A program made the position numbers and the translations under genes. Shown here piece after piece: positions 48,933 to 57,678 of a stretch of DNA of 64,000 nt (the first letter of the stretch is position 1; each line of letters opens with the position of its first letter). The notes beneath the pieces were generated by a model that was given only the letters and a program-made list of their open reading frames with translations, had not been told where the DNA came from and searched no databases. The stretch covers positions 1-64,000 of the forward strand of contig NZ_FXTU01000003.1 of the NCBI RefSeq assembly GCF_900182735.1, written 5' to 3'. Source of the DNA: Laceyella tengchongensis. GTDB taxonomy: Bacteria > Bacillota > Bacilli > Thermoactinomycetales > Thermoactinomycetaceae.

Positions 48933-49979
48933 TTACCCTTCCTCCAGGGGGAGCGTCAATTGTTCATAGTCTCCAACCATCGATTCTAAGAAGTTGGAAA
49001 AACCCACCCCAACCAACCGAACACCCGCTGTATAATCAAAGGCATCAAGCAACTCTTCCAATACTTTCTCCCAATCGGTGCCAGGCTCAGTTGTCCGCTG
49101 TTTGGAGCGCAACGTGAAATCAGCGTATTTGATTTTTAGGGTCAAGGTCTGCGGGGTCACCTTTTCATCGGCAATCTCCCGTTGCACTTCCGCTAACAGC
49201 TCTCTAGCTACTTCCGCGACAGCCTCCCGCTCAAACAAATTCTCAGGCAATGTGGTTTCACGACTGTGCGACTTGGGTGCCCGATCCATAACAATTTCTC
49301 GGTCATCCTGCCCTCGTGCCCGATAATACAGGGCATGGCCGAATTTGCCAAACATCCGCACCACTTCTTCCAGGGAGAGTCGCCAAAAGTCGGAAATGGT
49401 GAAGATCTCTTTTTTTGCTAGCCGTTCCTGAGATTTTTTGCCGATGCCGTGAAGGGCACCGACTGGCAAATCCTTTAGAATCTCTAACGCTTGTTCCGGT
49501 CTGATGATTACAAACGCATCCGGTTTTTTTAAATCACTGGCGATTTTGGCCAAGGATTTATTATATGATAACCCCACACTACAGGTTAGCCCGGTCTCTG
49601 CCTGAATCCGCCGCTTGATTTCACGGGCGATGGGAACGGCATTGTCATAATGGGAGACATCTAAGTAGACTTCATCCAATCCCACAGTCTCATAGCGGTC
49701 ACTATAAGCGGCATAGATTCGGCGTACCTCCGCCGACTTCTCACGGTACCGCTCGTACCGCACTGGCAAAAAGATGCCTTGCGGACATTTCTTACGAGCC
49801 ATCGCCATCGGCATAGCCGAACGTACCCCGTACGCCCGGGCTTCGTAACTGCAAGTGGACACCACTCCCCGTTTCTCCCGGCCACCAACGATCACTGGCT
49901 TTCCTCTCAATTCGGGGCGGTCAAGCTGTTCTACACTGGCGAAAAACGCATCGAGATCCATATGCAAAATTTTCTTCAC
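48933..49979 (-). CDS. dinB: DNA polymerase IV
   Basis: 348 residues, Y-family translesion polymerase. Motifs: ILHMDLDAFFASVEQ (metal Asp), YEARAYGVRSAMP, VGLDEVYLD (metal Asp/Glu), SYNKSLAKIASDLKKP and a helix-hairpin-helix LHGIGKKSQERLAKK. The C-terminal YEQLTLPLEEG resembles a beta-clamp-binding motif. GTG 49979 lies 8 nt after AAGGTG; the longer frame upstream is unsupported. Single gene, divergent from the CWB2 gene. Confidence 0.95.
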   Translation of the reverse strand: MKKILHMDLDAFFASVEQLDRPELRGKPVIVGGREKRGVVSTCSYEARAYGVRSAMPMAMARKKCPQGIFLPVRYERYREKSAEVRRIYAAYSDRYETVGLDEVYLDVSHYDNAVPIAREIKRRIQAETGLTCSVGLSYNKSLAKIASDLKKPDAFVIIRPEQALEILKDLPVGALHGIGKKSQERLAKKEIFTISDFWRLSLEEVVRMFGKFGHALYYRARGQDDREIVMDRAPKSHSRETTLPENLFEREAVAEVARELLAEVQREIADEKVTPQTLTLKIKYADFTLRSKQRTTEPGTDWEKVLEELLDAFDYTAGVRLVGVGFSNFLESMVGDYEQLTLPLEEG

Positions 49980-50196
49980 CAGTGAATCACCTTCCATGCA
50001 AACATATATTCCTATCTTATTATGGACAGATAAAAGAAGAAATGCAACTTTAGCCGTTGTTGCACTACCCAGCCTACCTTGCTTAAGGTGCAGAGCAATC
50101 TTTCTTTCGACAAGGAAAACCGGTTCTACCATGACAAAAAATATCTTGATTTCACGAATAAATTCATATGAAATCAATTTTTTAAAAGGAGATGAC

Positions 50197-51951
50197 ATGG
50201 AGAGAATGAAGAGGCAAACCAAAAAAATCTTCCTCCTCACTGGTTTAGCTTTAATCGTCGGAAGTTTGCTGGTTGTTCCACCCTCTTTTGCCCAGACCAT
50301 CCCTCTGCCGCGCACAGAGACCGGCATGACGCAACAACAAAAAAACGAACAAACCTTGGACCGGATGATGCTTCAGCGCGCAGAATCCCTTGTAGGCACT
50401 TCCACCGCCGAACCTTATACGGACCCAGTCGAATACAAGGGAGAAGTAAATGAAGGCATCTCGCATGTCTACCACTTTCAGACCGTCACAGAAGGAACGA
50501 TCAATCTTGACATTAAGACCGGTTTCGACCGCTTGAGCTACTCTATTGCGTCCGTATGCGAAGAGGGACAAGATGATTGTCAGACACGTTTCTATAAAGA
50601 CGGGGACACGCTACCTGCCGGGAAATATCGGATGTATATTACAGAAGATATTTTGCACGATCAGGACCCCAGTGATGATTTGATCAAAAAACCATATCAT
50701 TTTGTCATCAGCGGGCTGACATTCGCCGGACGGCCGGATACCACCTTGCCGTTGCTGAACATCACCAGTCCTACTGAACAGCAACCGAGGTTGCCTCTTG
50801 GTAGCGCTTCTATCACCTTCACCGGCGAAACGAATGCCACCGAGGCATACGCCCACTATATGGAAGATGGGCAAAAAACCATTTCCGGCAAGTTTTCATT
50901 CACGCTTGGTAAGAAGGAAGCGACTTATGGCGGCGTCTACTTTTATGCTTATAATGCTAACGGCAATATGCTGAACATCGATTATCATCCCTTGTTTCCT
51001 GAATTTCAGCGAATCGGTGGCAAAGACCGTTATGAAGTGGCTGTCAACAGCAATCTAGCCATGGTGGAAGCATTGCAAGAAAATGTCCATGACGGATTTG
51101 ATCCCACCGGGCGTACCATCGTTATCTCTAGTGGCACTCAATTTGCTGATGCGCTGGGGGCAGGGGCATACGCTGCCAATAAAGTATATTCCTTCTTTTT
51201 AACTCCCTCTACCGGATTAACACAACAAACGATAGACCGCATTCGTCAACTCCAACCGAAGCAAGCGGTCATTGTTGGGGGAACCTCATCCGTATCTACC
51301 AATGTTGAAAAACAATTGCGCGATCTCTCCATTGGAGTGAGCCGGATTGACGGCAAAGACCGCTATGAAGTGGCGACTGGTATCGCCGGCAAATTTAATA
51401 CCTCCGGGGATACCGCCCTCATTGCCAGTGGTCAGGACTTTGCCGATGCTTTGTCGGTCTCAGCAGTGTCGGGACGGCGTAATATGCCCTTGTTGCTGAC
51501 TACAGCCCAGAGTTTACCAGCCTCGGTGGTCACGTTCTTAAAGAATCATCCCAACTATACCAAGTTCGTGATCGTTGGGGGACCCGGCTCTGTGTCCGAC
51601 AACGTCGCTTCCCAGCTGGCTACATTCGGAAAAGTGTCGCGAATCGGCGGCAAGGATCGTTACGAAGTGGCCGTCAATGTGGCGAAATACTTCAAATTGG
51701 AGCCGCACCACTTTCTGGTCGCGCGGGGAGATGTATTCTCTGACGCATTATCTATTACCCCGCTGGCTGCGTTTGTCTACTACGGCAACGCTTCTCCAAT
51801 CTTGCTGACCACGACGACCGCATTGCCACCAGTAGTGGAGCAATACCTGAACGAAAATCGCAGCTTCTTGCTCAAAGGCTATGTGGCTGGGGGACAAGCT
51901 TCCGTACCATTGGAGATTGAAAACAAAATTAAAGAGATGTTATCGCCTTAG
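50197..51951 (+). CDS. secreted protein with three cell-wall-binding (CWB2) repeats
   Basis: 584 residues. Signal peptide MERMKRQTKKIFLLTGLALIVG..., cut near SFA-QT. Residues ~45-175 form a beta-rich N-terminal domain (YKGEVNEGISHVYHFQTVTEG) that looks like a pre-peptidase or surface-sensing module. Residues ~270-584 hold three CWB2 repeats, each opening with RIGGKDRYEVAVN or a near-copy (codons at ~51008, 51339 and 51638) and containing FADAL and VIVGG. CWB2 repeats anchor proteins to anionic wall polymers. AAAGGAGA precedes ATG 50197. Confidence 0.9.
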   Translation: MERMKRQTKKIFLLTGLALIVGSLLVVPPSFAQTIPLPRTETGMTQQQKNEQTLDRMMLQRAESLVGTSTAEPYTDPVEYKGEVNEGISHVYHFQTVTEGTINLDIKTGFDRLSYSIASVCEEGQDDCQTRFYKDGDTLPAGKYRMYITEDILHDQDPSDDLIKKPYHFVISGLTFAGRPDTTLPLLNITSPTEQQPRLPLGSASITFTGETNATEAYAHYMEDGQKTISGKFSFTLGKKEATYGGVYFYAYNANGNMLNIDYHPLFPEFQRIGGKDRYEVAVNSNLAMVEALQENVHDGFDPTGRTIVISSGTQFADALGAGAYAANKVYSFFLTPSTGLTQQTIDRIRQLQPKQAVIVGGTSSVSTNVEKQLRDLSIGVSRIDGKDRYEVATGIAGKFNTSGDTALIASGQDFADALSVSAVSGRRNMPLLLTTAQSLPASVVTFLKNHPNYTKFVIVGGPGSVSDNVASQLATFGKVSRIGGKDRYEVAVNVAKYFKLEPHHFLVARGDVFSDALSITPLAAFVYYGNASPILLTTTTALPPVVEQYLNENRSFLLKGYVAGGQASVPLEIENKIKEMLSP

Positions 51952-52031
51952 GGTGTGTCTGTAGCACGTTGGCGGATAGAAGCGAGGAAAACGGTTTTTC
52001 TATTGCCGGCCACCAGATATGCACTAGAAAA

Positions 52032-52060
52032 AAAGCCTGCTGAGTTGATCAGCAGGCTTT
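52032..52060. terminator. terminator of the CWB2 gene
   Basis: AAAGCCTGCTGA (52032-52043)/TCAGCAGGCTTT (52049-52060), perfect 12-bp stem, 5-nt loop. Confidence 0.8.
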
Positions 52061-52269
52061 AAACATAGCACATGACCTTCTTGCTACTTGTGATTTCTAC
52101 CGAAACGAGATAAGGTAGGTAAGATGACGGGCATGGCTATTTGAGTTGATGTTGGTAGTATAGATATGCTAAAAAGAATTAAGGGATGAAGTGGATATTG
52201 GAGATGTACCATATCCTTTAGTGTGCTAAAAAGTCTGTGAACCTCCCGGGATTTTTGCATCATGAACGG

Positions 52270-52333
52270 TTCACAGATTATTTTGGTTTTTGTTATAATG
52301 AAAATGCTTGAAATGACTGAAGTTCACATACGG
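52270..52333 (+). promoter_or_regulatory. CRISPR leader with promoter
   Basis: TTCACA (52270-52275), 18 bp, TATAAT (52294-52299) lies 35 bp before the first repeat in an AT-rich stretch, as expected for the array promoter. It lies at the end opposite the degenerate repeat. Confidence 0.6.
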
Positions 52334-52698
52334 GTTTTAGTTGTAACCATAGTGGTATTGAAATCACATTCTCTGTCACAGCCAACAGCAAATCTTCTTT
52401 GTTTTAGTTGTAACCATAGTGGTATTGAAATCACTATCGTATGTTCTATCTGCTGGTCTTCCAGCGTTTTAGTTGTAACCATAGTGGTATTGAAATATTT
52501 TTTAGTGGTTTGGGGGGGTGCGAAATGGCCGGTTTTAGTTGTAACCATAGTGGTATTGAAATGCAAAGTTCTTCGTTGACATCGACAACAATCCAGCAGT
52601 TTTAGTTGTAACCATAGTGGTATTGAAATATCGGTCAACGGATTGTCAGAGGTAACGATATATTTGAGTTTTAGTTGTAACTATAGTGGTATTAGACC
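52334..52698 (+). CRISPR. CRISPR array, six repeats and five spacers
   Basis: A 31-bp repeat starts with GTTTTAGTTGTAACC and ends with GTGGTATTGAAAT. Copies begin at 52334, 52401, 52466, 52532, 52599 and 52668. The first five are identical; the sixth is degenerate (C to T at base 15 and a changed 3' end), marking the trailer end. Spacers are 36, 34, 35, 36 and 38 bp. The ATTGAAA end is typical of repeats used with type I-B/III systems. No cas gene is present in the window, so the array is orphaned or its cas operon lies elsewhere. Short open frames over the array are artefacts. Confidence 0.95.
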
Positions 52699-52730
52699 GC
52701 CATGAGTGATGCCTGCTGTGAAATAGATGA

Positions 52731-52768
52731 GAAAAGCCCGATTTCAAAGAGAAATCGGGCTTTTCCCT
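52731..52768. terminator. terminator after the CRISPR array
   Basis: GAAAAGCCCGATTTC (52731-52745)/GAAATCGGGCTTTTC (52751-52765), a perfect 15-bp stem with a 5-nt loop, followed by CCTAA. Confidence 0.8.
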
Positions 52769-52870
52769 AATATTGTCTACTCATGCTTACTTTTTGCTGG
52801 GGCTGGCAAAAGAGGAGAATATCCCTAGAGCAAGATATAAATAACAAGTGATCCGATTTTGCGGGAAAGG

Positions 52871-53476
52871 TCATTCACTTGGAGGAAAGGTTTTCTTCAA
52901 CATATCCTTTGCCGAGCGCATACCGGTTGCTGATAAATGACGAAGAAGGTGCTCGGCTTGTTTCGGATCAGGGGCAATCCCTTCCCCATTTAAAAGGCGG
53001 ATGATCCAGTCATACAGGGCATCTGTGTTGCCTTGTGCAATGGCTCGTTCATACCAAAGGCGGCCTTCTTGTTCATTCTGGGGGAGGTATTCCCCATCTA
53101 ACAAGAGACAACCCAGTTCCCACATCGCCATTGTTTCTCCAGCTTCTGCCGCTTGCCGCAAGAGTTTTTCTCCAGTATCTATATCTTGAGTAATACATGC
53201 TTCCCCGCAGACCATTCGCCAGCCCAATTCATACATCGCTTGCGGATTTCCTAACTCCGCCGCTTGCCTTAACCAGCGTTCACCGGCTACTTCCTGAGAA
53301 TAAGTGCGTGAATCCATCCTTAGGCTACCAACAGTTGCCGCTTCGTTGAGCAAAGCGACGCCGATTTCACACATCAGTTTTTCTGCATGATTTGACAGGT
53401 GTATTCGTAGATATGCTTCTACGACTTGCTCCATTTCTTCGTCGGTCAGATTTGTCGCGTTTACTTCGTTATGCAT
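52871..53476 (-). CDS. Sel1-repeat (TPR-like) protein
   Basis: 201 residues with at least three Sel1-like repeats: AGERWLRQAAELGNPQAMYELG, GEKLLRQAAEAGETMAMWELG and EGRLWYERAIAQGNTDALYDW. These stack into an alpha-solenoid that binds other proteins. No signal peptide, so cytosolic. GGGGAGG lies 7 nt before ATG 53476. The role is unknown; it adjoins the CRISPR array but has no visible link to it. Confidence 0.85.
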   Translation of the reverse strand: MHNEVNATNLTDEEMEQVVEAYLRIHLSNHAEKLMCEIGVALLNEAATVGSLRMDSRTYSQEVAGERWLRQAAELGNPQAMYELGWRMVCGEACITQDIDTGEKLLRQAAEAGETMAMWELGCLLLDGEYLPQNEQEGRLWYERAIAQGNTDALYDWIIRLLNGEGIAPDPKQAEHLLRHLSATGMRSAKDMLKKTFPPSE

Positions 53477-53635
53477 TGCTAAACCTCCCCATTCGGCATG
53501 CCAATCAGCACAATCTTCTTTTATTTACCCAGTAGCGAGAAGGGTTAAAAGAGGGGCATGGATCACTTGAAAAAAAGGTACGATATCGTATTAAAATGGA
53601 ATCAAGTAATTTGTTGATTTCATTGGAGACGCTAT

Positions 53636-54153
53636 ATGAATCAGTTATTTATCGCTCTTTCTAAAAAATTGGATGAAACCCCTACTCATTGATCAAGAGA
53701 TCAATGAAATTTTAAAAAGCTACAGTCAACCCTGACGGCACTCCACATGTTACGCCGATCGGGTCACTCATACTTGATAAAGATGAGCCCAAAGGCTTGT
53801 ATTTTCAAATTTTTACTTCTCAGATGACACGAAACTTGGAACACAATCATCGAGTCTGTATTCTTGCTATTAACAACAGCAAATGATTTTTGTTACGGTC
53901 CATTCTATCCAGAAAATTTGATGCTCCTCCAGGGGTGAGGCTGTCAGGAACCGTTGGAGAAAAACGGATCGCAACAGAGGATGAGATTCAAGCTTTAAAA
54001 GAAAGTTTAGGGTTGATGGGGAAATTTTTTAAACCAGGCGCGGGTGGTTTTAACATCAAGTATGTTCGGGAGATTTACTTTGACTCTGTCAAACCCGTTA
54101 CAATTGGAAAATTGACGGCGCACTTATCATTCGAAAAAGAGAGTCACCGATAA
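53636..54153 (+). pseudogene. pyridoxamine 5'-phosphate oxidase-family protein, broken
   Basis: Segments in three frames together make one split-barrel flavoprotein: MNQLFIALSKKLDET (from ATG 53636), then LIDQEINEILKS in a second frame, then ATVNPDGTPHVTPIGSLIL to INNSK in a third, a TGA at 53884-53886 where TGG (Trp) would be expected, then FLLRSILSRKFDAPPGVRLSG and VGEKRIATEDEIQ to TAA at 54151-54153. Two frameshifts and one nonsense change mean it is not functional. Sequence is otherwise well preserved, so the decay is recent. Confidence 0.75.
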
Positions 54154-54321
54154 CATTCGATTGGTATCAATGACCTATTTACTCAGCTGTGATTTGTTAG
54201 GGATAGATCATCGATCGTTTCATCTTTATAGTTAACTGGGAATAAGTAAAAGAAGAACTTATCCTTTTCGTAGGGTTTAAAAGTATTCAAAGATTATTGT
54301 CTGGAAAGAAGGAGGTCTGAG

Positions 54322-54768
54322 ATGGAGAAGAAAAAAGCAAGGGTTGGGACACCATGGCATCTTTGGTTCGTCGGAGTATTCTTTGTCTTTCTCAATGCTT
54401 GCGGAGTTTATGATTACTTTATGATGCTTGGACACGATTCGGCTTATTACCGAATGAACAATCACGGAGAGGCCGTCGTTGCGTATTTTACGGATTATCC
54501 CATTCTGTTTAATGTTTTCTGGGCCGTTAGCATCAGCAGTGGTCTGATTGCATCCATCCTCCTTTTATTTCGCTCTTGTTGGGCGGTTCCGGGGGCGCTG
54601 ATTTGCTTTGTTTCTTTAATTTGCTTAGATGTTCTGACGTTTGCATTGAGGGATCGTTGGCATGTGTTTGGGCCATGGTCAGCGCTGTTTGACATCGTCA
54701 TCCTGTTCATGATGTTTGTTCTTTTCTTGTATAGCCGGAAGATGGCCAAAAGAGGCGTGTTAAGATGA
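54322..54768 (+). CDS. small integral membrane protein
   Basis: 148 residues with four predicted membrane helices (LWFVGVFFVFLNACGVYDYF; ILFNVFWAVSISSGLIASILLLF; VPGALICFVSLICLDVLTF; LFDIVILFMMFVLFLYS). A short periplasmic-type loop after helix 1 contains MLGHDSAYYRMNNHGEA. GAAGGAGG precedes ATG 54322. Unknown function. Confidence 0.78.
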   Translation: MEKKKARVGTPWHLWFVGVFFVFLNACGVYDYFMMLGHDSAYYRMNNHGEAVVAYFTDYPILFNVFWAVSISSGLIASILLLFRSCWAVPGALICFVSLICLDVLTFALRDRWHVFGPWSALFDIVILFMMFVLFLYSRKMAKRGVLR

Positions 54769-54786
54769 TGAATAAGTTGTCGAAGC

Positions 54787-54820
54787 AAAGAGCCGGGTAG
54801 TTGATGCCCGGCTCTTTGTC
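54787..54820. terminator. terminator between convergent genes
   Basis: AAAGAGCCGGG (54787-54797)/CCCGGCTCTTT (54807-54817), loop of 9 nt. Confidence 0.8.
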
Positions 54821-54821
54821 G

Positions 54822-55322
54822 TCATGTCAATATCTTCGCCATCAAGTATTCATCCACATACGTCCCATTTACCAGCAACGAGTCTTTTTGCAGGCCTTCA
54901 ATGACAAACCCTTGCTTTTGATAAAGGCGCAATGCCCGTTCATTGTGGGTCATCACGGTGAGGCCAAGTCGGTGGATCTGATGTCCTCGCGCCCATGATT
55001 CCGCGTGTTGAAGCAATTTCGCGCCCCACCCCTGTCCGCAACAAGATTGTAAGAGGCCCATAGCGATAATTGCGGCATGCCGGTTGCGGTGCACGTTGCC
55101 GCGGCGCAAGCCCAAGTAACCTGAAATGCGCTGTTCGTCGGTCACCACCCACATGCGCTCGGAATTGCTCTCCAATATTTGTTGAAGCCGGATTTCTTGC
55201 CGTTGACGGGACGGGTTTCGTTCACCAGGTTCAAACAGCAAAAAGTTTGTTTCGCGGTCCAATTGTTCAAAGAAGGTAAACAGCATGTCAGCGTCGGTGT
55301 GTTTGACTGGACGGATATGCAA
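54822..55322 (-). CDS. GNAT-family N-acetyltransferase
   Basis: 166 residues. Core motifs: HIRPVKHTDADMLFTFFEQLD, MGLLQSCCGQGWGAKLLQHAESWA (acetyl-CoA loop) and HRLGLTVMTHNERALRLYQKQGF. Start TTG 55322 is set by AAAGGAGA 10 nt upstream; the longer frame to 55466 has no ribosome binding site and runs into the leader of the beta-helix gene. Substrate unknown. Confidence 0.85.
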   Translation of the reverse strand: MHIRPVKHTDADMLFTFFEQLDRETNFLLFEPGERNPSRQRQEIRLQQILESNSERMWVVTDEQRISGYLGLRRGNVHRNRHAAIIAMGLLQSCCGQGWGAKLLQHAESWARGHQIHRLGLTVMTHNERALRLYQKQGFVIEGLQKDSLLVNGTYVDEYLMAKILT

Positions 55323-55517
55323 GATGAATGGATCTCCTTTCGAAATAGGGGTGAAAACGCCACTATCATAACATAAAAAGTGAGGGAGCAAACGATGGTT
55401 GTCCATTCGAGCATAAGCATAGTTGAAGCGATAAGATTCATAATATGTGGTATGCGCGCCAAACATGCGTAGCGGGTATCATGCGAAAACGATTGAGTGC
55501 GAGGAGCGGAACCGGAG

Positions 55518-57506
55518 ATGCAAGGTCACGTCATTTTTCAGTTGGGCGATTTTCCGCCTTTTCCCGGTGAAACGGATGACACGGGACGGTTTAACCGAGC
55601 GATTCGGGCGATGGCCCCAGACGGGACGTTATTTGTTCCCGCCGGTCGGTACGCGGTGAAAGAAATCACGGTGACCAAGTCCATTTCCCTGTGGTTTGCC
55701 GAGGGGGCCTGGGTAGAGGCGAGTGATCGGGAGACGGCGTTTTTATTTCGGTTTGCGGGGGAGAAAAGCGCTGACGGCTATCCCTTGCTAAGAGAGGCTA
55801 AACGGGGGGATCGTGCGCTTTATCTTCCGCCGTCCGCCGCTCGTGACATAAAGGCGGGGGATGTGATTTGGCTGAGCGATGACAGCGCCCGCCCGTCTGA
55901 TGGGCAACAAGAGATCAACAGTGAAATGCATGAAGTCGCGGAGGTTGAGTGCCGGGAGCGGGAGTTGTTGGATCATGTGGTGGGGAGCACTGGGGTGCGG
56001 GGTTGGAAGAGCTGGAAGGATTCCCCTTCAGGCCCTCATGGCACCGCGGTGATTTGTTCTGAGCCGATCCCGGTTGAAGCCGGGCGATTCTACCGATTAG
56101 AAGTGTCCGCTAAGCACGGCATCTCCGATAATGGAGCTTGCGGAAGCTGTTATGTGGAATGGGTAGGGAAGCAGGGGAAAATGATTGCCCGCTCAGATGT
56201 GATCTCTTTTTCATACAAGGGTTGGCATGTCCATCAGGGTTGCAATTGGGTTGCCCCCCGCGGAGCAACATGCGCCCGGATTTTCCTCCGGTTGCCATCA
56301 GAGCAAGCTGTCCAATCCCGCTCTTTGTCGGTGGAACAGGTTTCGTTTAAAGAAGTGTTTACCAAGCTGACGGTGTGTGATTTCATCCGGCTGCCCAAAC
56401 GGGTGGCGCGGGTCAATGTGGTGAAGATCACCCCGCTTATGCATTGTCGGATAGTCAATTTTCGTTATCGTTTACAGCAGGGTGCGTCCAAAGGCTTCGG
56501 CATATTGGCCCAACAAGTGCGTCACTTTCATGTCAATGGTTTGTACGCCGAACAGGGAGTGGAGTCAGCGATTCAAGTGCGGCGTAGCATGGATGTAACT
56601 GTGGAAAATTTTATGATACTGCCTCCGCAACGCCTCGGCTCAGGGCAGGGATATGGCGTCCAGTTTTTCGGTGGCAATCTGGGAGTGGTGGTGCGCAATG
56701 GGTATGCTTGCCGCACCAGGCACGCGGTGGACCTGGACAGTACATTTGACGCGGTGGTGGAAGGGGTGACCGATATGGAGGGGCGCGGCGTATCCTTCTT
56801 GCTCACCCATAACGGATGGGGAGGGGATATGGTGTTTCGCCATTGTCGGTCGCTTTGTTCCGGCTCGTCGGGATTTGTGGCCGAAACACAAGGAGCAGCC
56901 AATCCCTATGACTTGACGCATCCCAACATTCATATCATCGACTGCGCCTGGCAACGGGATGTCAGACCCGGCAATGGACTGTGTTATGGCTTTGGCGTAT
57001 GGTTAAAAGCGCCGGTGTCGGGCAGGATTGAGCGCTTCACGGCCGAAGCGGGAATGGGCCTGCATGATGTCGAGGGGATGGACAATGCGGCGGTGCGCCT
57101 CCTGCCAGTCGGAAATCGATTGCATGTGTGTGATGTGGCGGCGAGAGGCTTGCGTCGTGGACTGGTAATCGCCCATCCGCATGAAACCGATGAAACGGAA
57201 CCTGATCGATATATTTGCGTGGACCGCATTTCTGTACAGCATTGTCAATCGGCCATTTATGTGAATGGGGGGTGGGGCAAGCGCTTGTACTTGCGTGACC
57301 TCACCTTGGATCAGGTTAAAAAGTACGTCATCGAGGGAAATCAGACGGGCGGCTATGAAGCATTTGTGATGGAACGCGTGTCGATCACCAATTCTCCGTC
57401 GGCGAAGCTTTTCCAATCTGGCCCCATGCCAAGGTCCGGTTCAGTGGTGCGCGGCTGGATTAGAAGGGTGTGGCGGGATTGGGTGTCCAAAGTTGTAAAG
57501 CGTTGA
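55518..57506 (+). CDS. large right-handed beta-helix protein with an inserted beta-sandwich domain
   Basis: 662 residues, no signal peptide. The start (QLGDFPPFPGETDDTGRFNRAIRAMAPDGTLFVPAGRY) is the pectate-lyase-superfamily/tail-spike opening with a TDDTxxFNxAI-like motif. Residues ~165-290 look like an inserted carbohydrate-binding sandwich (IPVEAGRFYRLEVSAKHG ... GWHVHQGCNWVAPRGATCARIFLRLP). Residues ~300-640 are parallel beta-helix (repeated short strands such as VRHFHVNGLYAEQG, VTVENFMILP, GVVVRNGYACRTRHAVDL). Proteins of this shape bind or cut polysaccharides; with no export signal it may be phage-derived or leave by another route. ATG 55518 has GAGGAG 11 nt upstream. Confidence 0.7.
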   Translation: MQGHVIFQLGDFPPFPGETDDTGRFNRAIRAMAPDGTLFVPAGRYAVKEITVTKSISLWFAEGAWVEASDRETAFLFRFAGEKSADGYPLLREAKRGDRALYLPPSAARDIKAGDVIWLSDDSARPSDGQQEINSEMHEVAEVECRERELLDHVVGSTGVRGWKSWKDSPSGPHGTAVICSEPIPVEAGRFYRLEVSAKHGISDNGACGSCYVEWVGKQGKMIARSDVISFSYKGWHVHQGCNWVAPRGATCARIFLRLPSEQAVQSRSLSVEQVSFKEVFTKLTVCDFIRLPKRVARVNVVKITPLMHCRIVNFRYRLQQGASKGFGILAQQVRHFHVNGLYAEQGVESAIQVRRSMDVTVENFMILPPQRLGSGQGYGVQFFGGNLGVVVRNGYACRTRHAVDLDSTFDAVVEGVTDMEGRGVSFLLTHNGWGGDMVFRHCRSLCSGSSGFVAETQGAANPYDLTHPNIHIIDCAWQRDVRPGNGLCYGFGVWLKAPVSGRIERFTAEAGMGLHDVEGMDNAAVRLLPVGNRLHVCDVAARGLRRGLVIAHPHETDETEPDRYICVDRISVQHCQSAIYVNGGWGKRLYLRDLTLDQVKKYVIEGNQTGGYEAFVMERVSITNSPSAKLFQSGPMPRSGSVVRGWIRRVWRDWVSKVVKR

Positions 57507-57678
57507 ATCCTCTTCAATTTATGGACATAGGGCGATTTACGCGGTTGCTCCCTTTTTATTATTGTGATTAGAGTAAACAAGTTTGCTATGCAAACAAAGT
57601 GCTCGATAAAAACTTGACCATTCGATATAATAACAAATGAGAGGTACATAATTATCTACTAAAAGAGGTGGCAGGACC

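Noticed and set aside
49855..50196. Long N-terminal extension of the CWB2 protein
   Set aside because: Runs antisense through the dinB start; a strong ribosome binding site and signal peptide begin at 50197.
52262..52638. Open frames on both strands across the CRISPR array
   Set aside because: Repeat-driven artefacts; the amino-acid sequence repeats with the CRISPR repeats.
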